NCBI GenBank assembly: GCA_015069295.1
Contig: SVIW01000007.1
Location: forward strand, 1-64,000
Direction: 5' to 3'
Length of the DNA: 64,000 bases
DNA from: Clostridiales bacterium
Lineage (GTDB): Bacteria; Bacillota; Clostridia; Christensenellales; Borkfalkiaceae
The notes under the pieces were generated by a model, which had not been told where the DNA came from, did not search any database, and saw only the letters and a list, made by a program, of their open reading frames with translations. The position numbers and the translations under genes are program-made. Shown piece after piece: positions 8,173 through 19,371 of the stretch (position 1 is its first letter; the number at the start of each line of letters is the position of its first letter).

Positions 8173-9123
8173 TTATGCGCCGTGCTTTAAAACGAGCGCG
8201 AACCATTCGCCCTTTCTTCTTTCCAAAACGACCTGCATACCAACCGCCTCGTAAGCGGCTTTTACCATCTCCAAGCGGCTTTCGATTATTCCGCTTAAAA
8301 TCAATACGCCCTCTTTTTTCAAATTCTTCGGAATAGACGGCGCTAACATTTTCAAGACCTCGCCCGTAATATTCGCCATCATCACGTCGCCTTTTACGTC
8401 CGTGTTTTCCAAAAGATTCGAATGAGCAACCACCGTCTTTTCCGCCACTCCGTTTAATTGACTGTTGTGCAGCGAACTTTCCACCGCAATCGGGTCAATG
8501 TCGGTCAAATACGCTTTCGCCGCCCCAAGCTTAATCGCGGAAATCCCCAAAATCCCGCTGCCGCAACCCACGTCGATACAAACGGAGTCGGGCGTGATAT
8601 AGTCTTGCATTAACTCCACGCACATTGAAGTCGTTTCGTGCTCCCCCGTCCCGAACGCCATATTCGAATCGAGCAGCACTACTTTTTCCTTTTCCGCAGG
8701 CTGATATTCTATCCATTCGGGCACGACGACAATCTCCCCCAAATGAATGGGACGGAAATGTTTTTTCCAAACGTCAATCCAGTCGTCGCCGTCCACCGTG
8801 CGTTTGGTATCCTCCAAAGTCCCGAACGGCACGAACCCTTCGCTCCTTGCTTTTGCATCCTGAATATCCCTCAAAATCGAGGGCAGCAGCTTGTCTGCAA
8901 CGTCCTCAGCGACGTAGCATTTCACCAATACGTCCGAGGGCTTGTCCACCGTCAAATCGTCGTCCATATAATCCCAAAAGGTCGATTCCTTCGCCGTTTG
9001 CAAAGCGATAATATCCGCGCGGTCGCAAATGGTTACGCCGTAATCGGTATACGCCCACATAATATCGGAGATGATTTCGCTAGCCTCCGTCGTCGTATGT
9101 ATCGTCAATTCTATATATTTCAT
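8173..9123 (-). CDS. prmA: Ribosomal protein L11 methyltransferase PrmA
   Basis: A class I SAM methyltransferase that trimethylates ribosomal protein L11. The 316-residue protein has an N-terminal L11-recognition domain (about 1-70) and a C-terminal Rossmann domain. The SAM motif is DVGCGSGILGI, followed by the acidic-loop region (DIDPIAV) and MANITGEVL, in which the canonical NI(L/I) motif is visible. It is the first gene of the operon behind a clear promoter, and GAGG precedes the ATG. Confidence 0.95.
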   Translation of the reverse strand: MKYIELTIHTTTEASEIISDIMWAYTDYGVTICDRADIIALQTAKESTFWDYMDDDLTVDKPSDVLVKCYVAEDVADKLLPSILRDIQDAKARSEGFVPFGTLEDTKRTVDGDDWIDVWKKHFRPIHLGEIVVVPEWIEYQPAEKEKVVLLDSNMAFGTGEHETTSMCVELMQDYITPDSVCIDVGCGSGILGISAIKLGAAKAYLTDIDPIAVESSLHNSQLNGVAEKTVVAHSNLLENTDVKGDVMMANITGEVLKMLAPSIPKNLKKEGVLILSGIIESRLEMVKAAYEAVGMQVVLERRKGEWFALVLKHGA

Positions 9124-9142
9124 AAGCTTACCTCACTCTTTT

Positions 9143-9172
9143 ATTATAGCACGGGCGCAAAGAAAAAGTCAA
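9143..9172 (-). promoter_or_regulatory. Promoter of the prmA-rsmE-mtaB-hinT operon
   Basis: The -35 TTGACT (9167-9172), an 18-bp spacer and the -10 TATAAT (9143-9148) lie about 20 bp upstream of the prmA start. Confidence 0.75.
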
Positions 9173-9207
9173 CGGTTTGCCCGCAACTTACCCCCCTCTC
9201 TCACACG

Positions 9208-9236
9208 CAAAAAAGGCTACGCCTTCGCGTAGCCTT
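9208..9236 (-). terminator. Terminator of fucI
   Basis: AAGGCTACGC (9213-9222) pairs with GCGTAGCCTT (9227-9236) around a CTTC loop. Six T follow on the minus strand. Confidence 0.85.
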
Positions 9237-9250
9237 TTCCTTGAAACTCC

Positions 9251-11053
9251 TTATCGAATGTTTTTATACATAGGCCCGTAGGTCTGGCAAGCCCGATAAT
9301 CCTGCCCTTCCTTGTCCATACCGAACGCATTCCAGCTAGCGGGACGGTAAATATCCTGCTCGTCTACGTTGTGCATACATACGGGAATACGGAGCATCGA
9401 ACAAAGCGTAATGATGTCCGCGCCGATATGCCCGTAGGAAATCGCGCCGTGGTTCGCGCCCCAGTTGTTCATCACGTCGTACGCCGTCTTAAACGCGCCC
9501 TTACCCGTAACGCGAGGAGCAAACCAAGTGCAAGGCCACGTATAGTCCGTTCTCTTCCAAAGCTTATGGGTTACTTCGTCGGGGATAGAAACCGTCCAGC
9601 CCTCTGCAAGCTGCATCACGGGTCCGATACCCTTTACCATATTCAAACGCATCATCGTAACGGGCATTTCCGCTCTCGTAACGAATCTGGACGAATACCC
9701 GCCGCCGCGGAAATACCCAAGGTCTGCATACGGCCAAGTAGTCGCCGCCATACAAGCGTCGATATCCTCGTCCTTCATTTCCCACCACTTCTTCATCACG
9801 GCGTTGCCGTTTCCGTCCTTCACCTCGCCGCAAGCGTCCACGCAAGCCGCGCCCGAATTGATAAGGTGGATAAAGCCGTCCGCTTCCTTTGCTTTGCCCT
9901 CGATTTCATAGCCCGTAACCCGTTTTACCGCGTCGCCGCTCCAATACGTTCTTACGTCCGCAAAAATCTGCGCTCTACCCGTCAAAAGCTTCCCAAACAG
10001 CATACAAACGCTATTGAGCGTATCGTTTTCCGTAGCGAGGATATACGGTTCTCTCGCGCCGTTCCAGTCAAAGGTCGAATTGAGAATGGATTCGGGGAAA
10101 TCGCAGTTGGGATAAAAATCCGTCCACTGTCTTTGCCCTTGGAAACCGCCCGCAATCGCGTTGTGCCCGACCGCTTCTTCCTCCGCCCCTTCGGGCAAGT
10201 TTTTGTTTCCGTTGAAAAGGTCCTTGATAATACACGCCATCTTCGCCGTGAATTCCCAATCCTTTTCCTTTTGCTCCGCCGTTCTTTGCAGCTCGGGCGG
10301 GTTCTTATCAAAGTCCGCGTTGCATTTCGCCTTTATCCAAGCAAGCGCCTTTTGATATTCCTTCTCGTCGTAAATACCCTCGGTCATACGGCGGATAATT
10401 TCCACCTCGTCTACCGATTCCACGCGCATACCAAGGTACTCTTCAAACAGCTCGATATTGACGATCGAGCCCGCAATCCCCATACAAATCGAACCGATTT
10501 GCAAATAGGATTTTCCGCGCATCGTCGCCACGGCAACCGCCGCGCGCGCAAAACGCAGCAATTTTTCCGAAACGTCCGCAGGAATCGAAGTATCGTCCAA
10601 ATCCTGTACGTCGTGCCCGTAGATACCAAACGCAGGCAACCCCTTTTGCGCGTGCCCCGCAAGCACCGCCGCCAAGTACACCGCGCCCGGTCTTTCCGTC
10701 CCGTTAAAGCCCCAAACCGCCTTAATCGTCATCGGATCCATATCCATCGTTTCGCTGCCGTAGCACCAGCAAGGCGTTACGGTAATCGTAACGTCTACGC
10801 CCGCTTTCTTAAACTTGTCCGCGCACGCCGCCGCTTCCGCAACACGTCCGATCGTCGTGTCCGCAATAATTACCTTTACGGGCTCGCCGTTCGAATAAAA
10901 TACGTTCTTCGAAATCAGCTCCGCCGCCCGCTTTGCCATATTCATCGTTTGTGCTTCCAAGGACTCTCTTACCTTCAAAGGCCCTCTTCTGCCGTCAATC
11001 GTAGGTCTGATACCGATTACGGGATAACTCCCGATAAGTCTAGATTCTGCCAT
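9251..11053 (-). CDS. fucI: L-fucose isomerase
   Basis: FucI converts L-fucose to L-fuculose (and D-arabinose to D-ribulose), the first step of fucose use. The 600-residue length and the start [20 protein letters not shown] fit the FucI family, as do the interior blocks [14 protein letters not shown] and [16 protein letters not shown]. The start at 11053 has AAGGAG upstream, and the 49-residue in-frame extension is rejected. No fuculokinase, aldolase or permease is adjacent, so the rest of the pathway must be elsewhere. It is divergent from an AraC-type regulator and has its own terminator, which suggests a single-gene regulated unit. Confidence 0.95.
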   Translation of the reverse strand: MAESRLIGSYPVIGIRPTIDGRRGPLKVRESLEAQTMNMAKRAAELISKNVFYSNGEPVKVIIADTTIGRVAEAAACADKFKKAGVDVTITVTPCWCYGSETMDMDPMTIKAVWGFNGTERPGAVYLAAVLAGHAQKGLPAFGIYGHDVQDLDDTSIPADVSEKLLRFARAAVAVATMRGKSYLQIGSICMGIAGSIVNIELFEEYLGMRVESVDEVEIIRRMTEGIYDEKEYQKALAWIKAKCNADFDKNPPELQRTAEQKEKDWEFTAKMACIIKDLFNGNKNLPEGAEEEAVGHNAIAGGFQGQRQWTDFYPNCDFPESILNSTFDWNGAREPYILATENDTLNSVCMLFGKLLTGRAQIFADVRTYWSGDAVKRVTGYEIEGKAKEADGFIHLINSGAACVDACGEVKDGNGNAVMKKWWEMKDEDIDACMAATTWPYADLGYFRGGGYSSRFVTRAEMPVTMMRLNMVKGIGPVMQLAEGWTVSIPDEVTHKLWKRTDYTWPCTWFAPRVTGKGAFKTAYDVMNNWGANHGAISYGHIGADIITLCSMLRIPVCMHNVDEQDIYRPASWNAFGMDKEGQDYRACQTYGPMYKNIR

Positions 11054-11090
11054 ACCCTTTCTCCTTATAATCTTTTTCTTAGATACTATA

Positions 11091-11119
11091 ATTATATACT
11101 TGATTTTTCCCCTTGACAA
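11091..11119 (-). promoter_or_regulatory. fucI promoter
   Basis: The -35 TTGTCA (11114-11119), a 17-bp spacer and the -10 TATAAT (11091-11096) form a near-consensus promoter. It is interleaved with the divergent araC-type promoter on plus (11100-11129), so the two transcription units may compete for polymerase. Confidence 0.75.
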
Positions 11120-11129
11120 GTGATATAAT
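11100..11129 (+). promoter_or_regulatory. Promoter of the AraC-family regulator
   Basis: The -35 TTGATT (11100-11105), an 18-bp spacer and the -10 TATAAT (11124-11129) overlap the fucI promoter. A second -10-like TATAAT lies at 11140-11145. No clear AraC-type direct repeat was found. Confidence 0.55.
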
Positions 11130-11168
11130 AGGAACAAAGTATAATTATCTTCACATTTTCGGTGGTTT

Positions 11169-12005
11169 ATGATTTTTAACGAGCTAAAACAGCACGGCAC
11201 GGACGACTTTCCCTTCGAATTATACCAAGTCTCCGCTTTGCACCCAAAATATGAAATGGCGTTTCACTGGCACACGAATTTAGAGCTTATCCGCGTGCTC
11301 GACGGTGAGCTTTTGCTAACGCTGGACAACCGCGCCACCCTTTTGAGGGCGGGCGACGTGGCGTTTATCAACAGCGAAACCGTTCACGGCGCAACCCCGC
11401 GCGAGTGCCGATACGATTGTATCGTGTTCAACCTTGCCTTTTTAAAAACGGGCAACGCCGCCTGCGACGCCTTTTTAGATTCCCTGCTTTCCCATACCGC
11501 CTTTTTACACGAGTTTCCAAAGGACGAAACCGTAAAACAATGCGTACACGCCGTCTTTGACGAAATCGCAGCCGCCGACGACGAGCCCCCGTTTAAGACC
11601 ATCGGACTTTTCCATACGCTCTTGGGCGAAATTCGTAAAAAGGAGCTTTTCATCTCGCACCTGCCCCCCGCAAACGGTCAGGACGGCAAGAAAGTAAACA
11701 AGTTAAAATCGGTACTTGCTTATATTCGGGAAAACTTTGCCAAGGATATTACGTTAGAGGATATGGCTTTAATCGCAGGCTTTTCCGAAAAATACTTTTG
11801 CAAATTTTTTAAGGATATGACGGGTACGACCCCCGTACAGTATTTGTTGACCTACCGCATCGAACGCGCCGCAAGAAAGCTGCTTGGCAGCGACCTATCG
11901 GTTACGCAAATCGCCTACGACTGCGGCTTTAACGATTTAAGCTATTTTATCAAAACCTTTAAAACCTTTAAAGGCGTTTCCCCCAAGGACTACCGCACCC
12001 GTTAA
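11169..12005 (+). CDS. AraC-family transcriptional regulator, candidate fucose regulator
   Basis: The 278-residue protein has an N-terminal cupin sugar-sensing domain ([15 protein letters not shown], about 30-45) and a C-terminal pair of helix-turn-helix motifs (about 180-278) ending in the AraC signature [23 protein letters not shown]. It is divergent from fucI with interleaved promoters, so control of fucI by L-fucose or a related sugar is the likeliest role. That is inference from context. It is one of only four plus-strand genes in the window and has a terminator of its own. Confidence 0.9.
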   Translation: MIFNELKQHGTDDFPFELYQVSALHPKYEMAFHWHTNLELIRVLDGELLLTLDNRATLLRAGDVAFINSETVHGATPRECRYDCIVFNLAFLKTGNAACDAFLDSLLSHTAFLHEFPKDETVKQCVHAVFDEIAAADDEPPFKTIGLFHTLLGEIRKKELFISHLPPANGQDGKKVNKLKSVLAYIRENFAKDITLEDMALIAGFSEKYFCKFFKDMTGTTPVQYLLTYRIERAARKLLGSDLSVTQIAYDCGFNDLSYFIKTFKTFKGVSPKDYRTR

Positions 12006-12012
12006 GAAAACA

Positions 12013-12052
12013 CCCCGACAGACACGAAAATCTGTCGGGGGTATATTTTATT
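12013..12052 (+). terminator. Terminator of the AraC-family gene
   Basis: CCCCGACAGA (12013-12022) pairs with TCTGTCGGGG (12031-12040). A T-rich tail follows on plus. Confidence 0.8.
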
Positions 12053-12077
12053 TTGAATAATAGCGTTGCGGATTAAA

Positions 12078-12407
12078 CTAGAATATGCCGCCGTTATACT
12101 TTTTCATCCCATAAAAGCTAATGATTATGCCTACAATTATACCCGCAATCAATTCTATCGCGCCGACAATAACAAGAATTTTCAATTGCGTATACTCAAA
12201 AATCAAGTAAAGCATACCAAAGACAATCATAGCAAGCCCAATAATCAACGTCCCCAACCCAACGAGTTTCCCAAACGCTTTTCTGTTCTCTTCCGCTACT
12301 CTTTGTCTATGATACCAATGCAGAGAAGATATATTTCCCGTCATATTAAGTATCCCAAGAATAGAAATCAGTATACCCAATCCGGAAACAGTTATAAAAG
12401 CCCCCAT
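12078..12407 (-). CDS. Small membrane protein, three predicted helices
   Basis: The 109-residue protein has hydrophobic segments at about 4-22, 50-70 and 76-98 and a basic loop in between (HWYHRQRVAEENRKAFGKL). The pattern reminds me of DUF3784-type small membrane proteins, but I cannot confirm the family. AGGAG lies seven bases before the ATG. It lies 20 bp downstream of the RAYT transposase gene in the same direction and is probably co-transcribed by chance of position. Confidence 0.7.
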   Translation of the reverse strand: MGAFITVSGLGILISILGILNMTGNISSLHWYHRQRVAEENRKAFGKLVGLGTLIIGLAMIVFGMLYLIFEYTQLKILVIVGAIELIAGIIVGIIISFYGMKKYNGGIF

Positions 12408-12617
12408 TTTTTGACTCCTAAAAATTTTTATTTGCTTTTTTTATAAAAGCAGTCGTATTGCCATTTAGCAGGATTCTCATAAATATATTTTTCTATTTCT
12501 TCGTAATCGCTTTTATCTCGTATTACGTGGTCGTGAAAGGATTTTTGCCAAATTCCCTCGCCTATCTTTTTTGATACGTAACGTTTCATTTGCCCAACAA
12601 CCGTTGAAATACCCGTA

Positions 12618-12637
12618 GGGGAAGCTATCGTCTTCCC
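12618..12637 (-). repeat. REP-like palindrome inside the RAYT gene (copy 1, imperfect)
   Basis: On plus, GGGGAAG and CTTCCC flank CTATCGT, preceded by GTA. It corresponds to the flank palindrome with two changed positions and encodes DGKTIASP in the RAYT protein. Its orientation matches the two flank copies. Confidence 0.8.
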
Positions 12638-12785
12638 GTCAGTATACGGAATAAATAATACCATATGAATATGGTTCGGCATAACAACATATCGTAATAA
12701 CTCGATATGTGTATACTGTTTGGGAATGAACTCGATTGCCTCTTTTACAATTTCACCGCACGTTGATAGCCGTACATTCTCAGGC

Positions 12786-12804
12786 GGGAGGATACTATCC
12801 TCCC
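12786..12804 (-). repeat. REP-like palindrome inside the RAYT gene (copy 2, inverted)
   Basis: GGGAGGAT, loop ACT, ATCCTCCC form a perfect 8-bp stem followed by CCTAC. Relative to the flank copies it is inverted, and a base pair in the stem is exchanged on both arms (AAG/CTT to AGG/CCT). It encodes VGEDSILPP. Confidence 0.85.
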
Positions 12805-12994
12805 CTACAAATTCAGGCTGGCTTTTATCCCAAAATATACATTCTCCCTCTTTCGTGCATACCGTTATAAAATATGCTCCGCTCCCACTGTAATCGTAAT
12901 CTTTTAAACGGTTTTTCTTTCGTTTCGGCAATTTATCCTTTGTTTCCATATTTTATCCCGCCCGTTTACTATATCACAAATTCGCCAACGCATC

Positions 12995-13020
12995 GTAGGG
13001 GAAGATATCATCTTCCCGCC
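12995..13020. repeat. REP-like palindrome upstream of the RAYT gene (flank copy 1)
   Basis: GTAG, then GGGAAGAT-ATC-ATCTTCCC and GCC: a perfect 8-bp stem with a 3-base loop, 46 bp upstream of the RAYT start. Confidence 0.9.
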
Positions 13021-13058
13021 CTTCTAACCTCTTCTCTAAACAACTATCACGCCCCGCC

Positions 13059-13083
13059 GTAGGGGAAGATATCATCTTCCCGC
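13059..13083. repeat. REP-like palindrome upstream of the RAYT gene (flank copy 2)
   Basis: Identical stem-loop to the copy at 12995-13020, same orientation, 64 bp away. The intervening spacer is unrelated. Confidence 0.9.
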
Positions 13084-13177
13084 TTCCCTATTATATCAAA
13101 AATCAGCGGAAAGTAAATACCTCCCGCCGAATTTTTTAAATTTCCATATACCCGCCTTGTATCAAAGCGTTTTCCTT

Positions 13178-14314
13178 TTAATACGCCTTTTCGCCGTAAA
13201 GAATCTCCATACGGTCGGCATATTTTTTCATCTGCTCGTGCTGTTTCAATTCCAGCGAATCGTCCCATTTTTCGAGCGCCTTTTTCTGGTCCTTGGACAG
13301 CTTCACAGGCACTTCCACCAGCACGCGGATAATCAGATTTCCCACTTCGCCGCGCGCCGAACGAATCCCTTTCCCGCGCAAGGTAAACACCGTCCCGCTC
13401 TGCGTGCCTTCCGGCACCGTAAACTCAAACGTGCTATCCACCGTCGGCACTTTCACTATGCCGCCCAGCACCGCCGTTTTATAAGGAACGTACAAATCCA
13501 AACGAAGGTTGAACTTTTCCCGCACGAACAGCTTATGCGGCTCGACTCGGAACAGAATAATTAAATCGCCGGGCACGCCGCCGCCTTGCGCCGCCTGCCC
13601 CAAGCCTTTCTTTTTCATATAACTGCCGTTGTCCACGCCCGCGGGAATATCGATAGTAACCGTCGTTTCCTTGCGCTGCGCGCCCTTGCCTTTACAGTCG
13701 GGACACTTTTCCTTGATAATCTTCCCGCTGCCGCCGCAATCGGGGCAAACCGCTTGCCGAATCGTTCTGCCAAACATCGTGTTTTGCACCTGCTGAACAA
13801 TCCCCGACCCTTTACATTTCCCGCAAGTATGATACGCCGTGCCCCCTTTCGCGCCCGTCCCTCTACACGAAGAACAAGGCTCGTTACGCATATACGAAAA
13901 GGTCTTTCTGCACCCCTTTGCGGCGTCCATAAAGGACAGAGTCATCTCCTGCTGAATATCCTCGCCGACCGAAGATTTCGCGGCTCTGCCGCCGCCGAAC
14001 CCGCCGCCGAAAAAACTGCTGAAAATGTCCGAAATATCTTCAAAACCGCCGCCGCCAAAACCGCCGAACCCGCCGCCGAATCCCCCCATACCGGGGTGCT
14101 CTAACTCGTAATCGTACGCCGCGCGTTTTTGCTGATCGGACAGCGTTTCGTGCGCCTCGTTGACTTCCTTAAACTTCTCCGCCGCCTCCGCGTTGCCTTG
14201 GTTGCGGTCGGGGTGATATTTCATCGCCAATTTTCGATACGCCGATTTAATTTCCTCGGGAGTCGCCTTTTTATCTACGCCCAGAGTCTCGTAATAATTT
14301 TTCTTGTCTGCCAT
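13178..14314 (-). CDS. dnaJ: Chaperone protein DnaJ
   Basis: The 378-residue type I Hsp40 co-chaperone stimulates DnaK ATPase. The J domain has HPD at 34-36. A Gly/Phe-rich linker follows (about 75-110), then four CxxCxGxG zinc modules ([32 protein letters not shown]) and the C-terminal substrate-binding and dimerisation region. All key residues are present. It follows dnaK by 99 bp on the same strand. Confidence 0.97.
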   Translation of the reverse strand: MADKKNYYETLGVDKKATPEEIKSAYRKLAMKYHPDRNQGNAEAAEKFKEVNEAHETLSDQQKRAAYDYELEHPGMGGFGGGFGGFGGGGFEDISDIFSSFFGGGFGGGRAAKSSVGEDIQQEMTLSFMDAAKGCRKTFSYMRNEPCSSCRGTGAKGGTAYHTCGKCKGSGIVQQVQNTMFGRTIRQAVCPDCGGSGKIIKEKCPDCKGKGAQRKETTVTIDIPAGVDNGSYMKKKGLGQAAQGGGVPGDLIILFRVEPHKLFVREKFNLRLDLYVPYKTAVLGGIVKVPTVDSTFEFTVPEGTQSGTVFTLRGKGIRSARGEVGNLIIRVLVEVPVKLSKDQKKALEKWDDSLELKQHEQMKKYADRMEILYGEKAY

Positions 14315-14413
14315 ATCTTTATCCTACGCCTTTATAAAACACTACGGGCTTGGTGTCCCAAACCCGGTGTTTTTTCATTTTGCCCCACCCAAGTACGAGT
14401 TGAGCGCTATTTT

Positions 14414-16216
<1,803 letters not shown>

Positions 16217-16319
16217 TTACCGCTTTTTGCGGTCGTTGAATTTATTTACAATTATATGTAACCACCCCGCCGCCCCCTTAAACAACTTTTTTAAAAAAAA
16301 TTTCAAAGCGTTTTTAAAA

Positions 16320-16360
16320 CAGAAAAACGGAACGGACAAACAGCCCGTTCCGTTTTTTTA
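16320..16360 (-). terminator. Terminator of the lipoprotein gene
   Basis: AACGGAACGG and CCGTTCCGTT form a perfect 10-bp stem (about 16324-16355). T-rich sequence follows on the minus strand, insulating dnaK from upstream transcription. Confidence 0.8.
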
Positions 16361-16376
16361 TTTTCTTTTAAATCCG

Positions 16377-17642
16377 TTATAAATACAAGGACTGTATTTT
16401 TATGTCCTCAACCCCCGCCAACTCCTCTTTCGGTACGTGTAAAAGTTCCCAAAGCACCGTCATCTCTCTATCGTCTGAGGTATACTTCGTTACGTAAACC
16501 GTCGCTACGTTATCCTTCAATCCTATGGAATCCAGTTCCATCTCCGTATCCTGCCCAATCTCGATTTGCACGAAGAAAATCAAGCTTTGCGTCTCAAAGA
16601 AATCCTCGCTGTACCTTTCCCAAATCGGCTTTTCATTCCATTCTACTTCTATCCCTCGAAATACCTCTTCCAGCTCCTCCTTCGTCCTAATAATCGTTAT
16701 CATATCTTCATATAAAAAATATAAAAAATGCCGATCTTTATTTAAAGTCCCCTCTATATCTCTTGTCGCATACGAAAGCTCTTTGTCGGGCGTTTCAACG
16801 GCTTCTTCTATATAAAATATCCCTTCTATCGAATACGTTCCGTCCGATTTCTTTTGGCGACGAACAAGGCAATCGCCTTTTCTAACGTCTTCGTAGGACA
16901 GCTCCTTAATTTCCCCGCTTTGCGTAATCAAAGCGACGATGGGATGATACTGCGAACAAGTAACCGTTTTTCCGTCTATTTCTAATACAACCTCTTCCTC
17001 GTACGCTCTCGAATAGATTCTCTTGATCGTCGCTTTTTCTACCGTGCTATACGTAATCGGTCCCCCGCAACAAGGGTCTATTTGCATATAATGCGTAAAT
17101 TTTCTATATAACTCATTCTTTGCAATTTCTTCCTCTGTCGGAAAAATCCCCGTTTCATAAACGCCGAGCAGGAAATCCACAAATTGCCCGCGGTATTCCT
17201 CAAATTCTTCTTTGGAAATCTTTTGCTTGTCGTCAAAATAATAGCATTTACCATTATACCATATCCATAAATCCCTTCCGTATTTATTTTGCCAACAATC
17301 CCCTGTCGCCAAGCCTCCATTTTCCAACGAAATAGAAACTTCCGTCCGTTTAAGTAACTCATCTTTCGAAGTCGTTAACGTCCCTCTCATTTCTTCGCCG
17401 TCAAGCGGCTTAAACAAAACGTTTCCCTCCTTATCAATTTGAATATAGCAGCTTCCGTCGTAGCCTTTCTCGAAAGGTTCTTCAACGTTCGGCAAGGACT
17501 CTTCATTATACCACACTTTCCCTCTCGGATCACAATAGCGGGCACGCTCGTCTTCCTCTTCGGACTCACAGCCCACAAGACTTATGCCCATAAAAATAGC
17601 AAGTAAAAACGCAAGCCAGATTGATAACAATCTTTTCATCAT
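16377..17642 (-). CDS. Predicted lipoprotein with possible PrcB-like C-terminal domain
   Basis: This is a roughly 421-residue secreted protein. The N-terminus has a lipoprotein signal ending at LVGC (about residue 25), then an acidic linker. The middle (about 60-260) is rich in Tyr/Trp/Cys and shows no family I know. The last 100 residues (FFETQSLIFFVQIEIG...VTVLWELLHVPKEEL in outline) follow the pattern of PrcB-type extracellular domains, but weakly. Codons at the 5' end read GTG-ATG-ATG. I prefer the ATG at 17642, which AGGAGG precedes by about five bases. A strong own promoter and a terminator make it a monocistronic unit. Confidence 0.75.
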   Translation of the reverse strand: MMKRLLSIWLAFLLAIFMGISLVGCESEEEDERARYCDPRGKVWYNEESLPNVEEPFEKGYDGSCYIQIDKEGNVLFKPLDGEEMRGTLTTSKDELLKRTEVSISLENGGLATGDCWQNKYGRDLWIWYNGKCYYFDDKQKISKEEFEEYRGQFVDFLLGVYETGIFPTEEEIAKNELYRKFTHYMQIDPCCGGPITYSTVEKATIKRIYSRAYEEEVVLEIDGKTVTCSQYHPIVALITQSGEIKELSYEDVRKGDCLVRRQKKSDGTYSIEGIFYIEEAVETPDKELSYATRDIEGTLNKDRHFLYFLYEDMITIIRTKEELEEVFRGIEVEWNEKPIWERYSEDFFETQSLIFFVQIEIGQDTEMELDSIGLKDNVATVYVTKYTSDDREMTVLWELLHVPKEELAGVEDIKIQSLYL

Positions 17643-17677
17643 CACGCCCTCCTTTTATTTTTTTTCTTTACAAGCGC

Positions 17678-17706
17678 ATTATAGCATACTTTTCCCCCTT
17701 TTTCAA
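17678..17706 (-). promoter_or_regulatory. Promoter of the lipoprotein gene
   Basis: The -35 TTGAAA (17701-17706), a 17-bp spacer and the -10 TATAAT (17678-17683). Confidence 0.75.
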
Positions 17707-17790
17707 TAGGTTTGGAAGATTTTTCCTTTGCTTTCTGCTTATATGACGGTTTTCGACTCGATTTTTTACGCATTATTTTTTAAAATTTTA

Positions 17791-17826
17791 AAAAACCGTC
17801 CGCGCTTTTAATCGCAGACGGTTTTT
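17791..17826 (-). terminator. Terminator of the LtaS-like operon
   Basis: AAAACCGTC (17792-17800) pairs with GACGGTTTT (17817-17825), extended by inner GCG/CGC. T/A-rich sequence follows on minus. Confidence 0.8.
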
Positions 17827-17829
17827 CGT

Positions 17830-19371
17830 TTAATAAAAATGCTCTTCATAATAACGGGAGGATTTTTTCAATTCCGCATCCAAATAATCAAACCCCAATT
17901 CTTCCGACAAGGTTTTTTGCGAGGAATACAAATTCGTACCCAATCCCAAACGATTTCCCTGCCAACTAAATCCCATCGCCGCGAGGGTTGTGGGGAACAT
18001 ATCCATCGGCGTAAAAACGCGGTTTTGTTTTCTTTCCGATTCTATGGCAGGCGCATTGACAAAGCAGTTGTAAATCGGTCTCGTTTCCACTCCCGCTACT
18101 AAAATATCGTCCATACGGGGATGATCTCCCGTTACCACGATTACGGTATCCTCGTAAAAAGGCTGCGCTTTGCACCAATCAAGGAAATTTTTCAGCTGCC
18201 TATCCGCACAGGATACTACGTTTGCCGTCGAAACCGCGTGATCGCTCTTGCACAGTTTGCACACGTACCCGCCCTTGGCGTGCGTGTCCACCGTCAGCAT
18301 CGTCAAATTGAACGGCTCGTTTCCTTGCGACAACCTCGTCAGCTCATCTTTGGCAATCTCGTAAAGATACAGATCCTCATACCCCCAAAAAACGTAATAA
18401 CCCTCAGGAATATACCCGTCTGCGCGCGCTGAATACAAATCGTAAATCTCATACCCGCCGTGCGTTTCAAAATACAGCCTTCTACCCCCGAATTCCCCGT
18501 TCGAACCGCACAAAAATTCCTGCGTATACCCAAAGGAATCGAGCACCTCTCCAATCGTCGTAAGCCCAGGCGCAAAGCTTTCGCGCTTGTTCATCGAATT
18601 TCTTTGGGTCGGGAAATCGAACGGTACGCCCGAGGTCAACGCCATCAGCGCCCCCATCGTCCACATCGTCCCCGAAGTATTATAAAACCCGCCTAAGCTT
18701 TCGCCGTTAGAAAACGAGGTGTACTCTTTGGCTATCTGCAAAAGATTCGGAATATATTCTTCCGACTGCGCCCCGCCGTGTTCTTTGTCGGCGTAGGTCG
18801 TTTCCATACTCTCTAAAACGATATATACGAGGTTCTTCTTTTTTTGCCCCGCGGGAAGAACGATTCCCGCCTCTTTGGGATTAACGTAATACTCCTCGTA
18901 AATGGTATTGACGGACATGCGGTTTTTAATAAACTCGAACAAACCGTAGCGTTTATCCACGTGAAAAACGCTCATCGTCATTGCCGCGATACAGCCCCAA
19001 GCCCCGACAAAGCGCGCTATTTTCAACACGTTTAATCGAAGTACGAATTTTTTAATTTTCACACAGACAATCCACGAAACGTTCGTCCGCCAATCAATCC
19101 ATACCGCCACCACGTACGCCGCCGTCACCAATAGTATTCTCGGCAGGCAGTATTTCACCGCATCCCAAACGATATTGTTATCCGCTCCCTCCAAAGGATT
19201 CGTCAAAGTAAACAAAATCTCTTCAAGGCTTACGTTAAAATATTCACGCGACCAATCGCACACGCAAACGAGGGTGCAGGCAAGAAGATACGCCAATCCC
19301 ACGAGCACGTATACGACGATACGGACGGGACTATGCCGCCTTGTCTTTTTCGTTTTCTTCTTGCTTGTCAT
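17830..19371 (-). CDS. LtaS/MdoB-family phosphoglycerol transferase-like sulfatase-fold enzyme
   Basis: The 513-residue membrane enzyme of the alkaline-phosphatase superfamily probably transfers glycerol phosphate or a similar group to an extracytoplasmic acceptor. The N-terminal third has about three helices (20-43, 62-90, 116-135), followed by the catalytic domain. It shows metal-site Glu in IVLESMETTY, the likely nucleophile Thr in TSGTMWT, and LTVDTHAKGG and VTGDHPRMDD. Cys pairs at CKLC and SC in the same area may bind metal or form disulphides. Canonical LtaS has five helices, and the overlapping 117-residue upstream gene could supply the missing ones. Substrate cannot be told from the sequence. 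Confidence 0.85.
   Translation of the reverse strand: MTSKKKTKKTRRHSPVRIVVYVLVGLAYLLACTLVCVCDWSREYFNVSLEEILFTLTNPLEGADNNIVWDAVKYCLPRILLVTAAYVVAVWIDWRTNVSWIVCVKIKKFVLRLNVLKIARFVGAWGCIAAMTMSVFHVDKRYGLFEFIKNRMSVNTIYEEYYVNPKEAGIVLPAGQKKKNLVYIVLESMETTYADKEHGGAQSEEYIPNLLQIAKEYTSFSNGESLGGFYNTSGTMWTMGALMALTSGVPFDFPTQRNSMNKRESFAPGLTTIGEVLDSFGYTQEFLCGSNGEFGGRRLYFETHGGYEIYDLYSARADGYIPEGYYVFWGYEDLYLYEIAKDELTRLSQGNEPFNLTMLTVDTHAKGGYVCKLCKSDHAVSTANVVSCADRQLKNFLDWCKAQPFYEDTVIVVTGDHPRMDDILVAGVETRPIYNCFVNAPAIESERKQNRVFTPMDMFPTTLAAMGFSWQGNRLGLGTNLYSSQKTLSEELGFDYLDAELKKSSRYYEEHFY

Larger units (their letters stand above)
12428..12949 (-). mobile_element. REP-associated tyrosine transposase (RAYT) with palindromes inside the gene
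   Basis: The 173-residue Y1/HUH enzyme has the metal-binding HUH motif at H93-I-H95 (MPNHIHM) and the likely catalytic Tyr124 in QMKRYVSKK. It ends with the family's IYENPAKW block. RAYTs are single-domain nucleases tied to REP palindromes. Here the coding sequence itself contains two copies of the palindrome found in its 5' flank: at 12786-12804, read as VGEDSILPP (residues 48-56), and at 12618-12637, read as DGKTIASP (104-111). Both encoded stretches sit in loops between core motifs. The ORF is intact, so the enzyme is probably functional. Confidence 0.88.
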
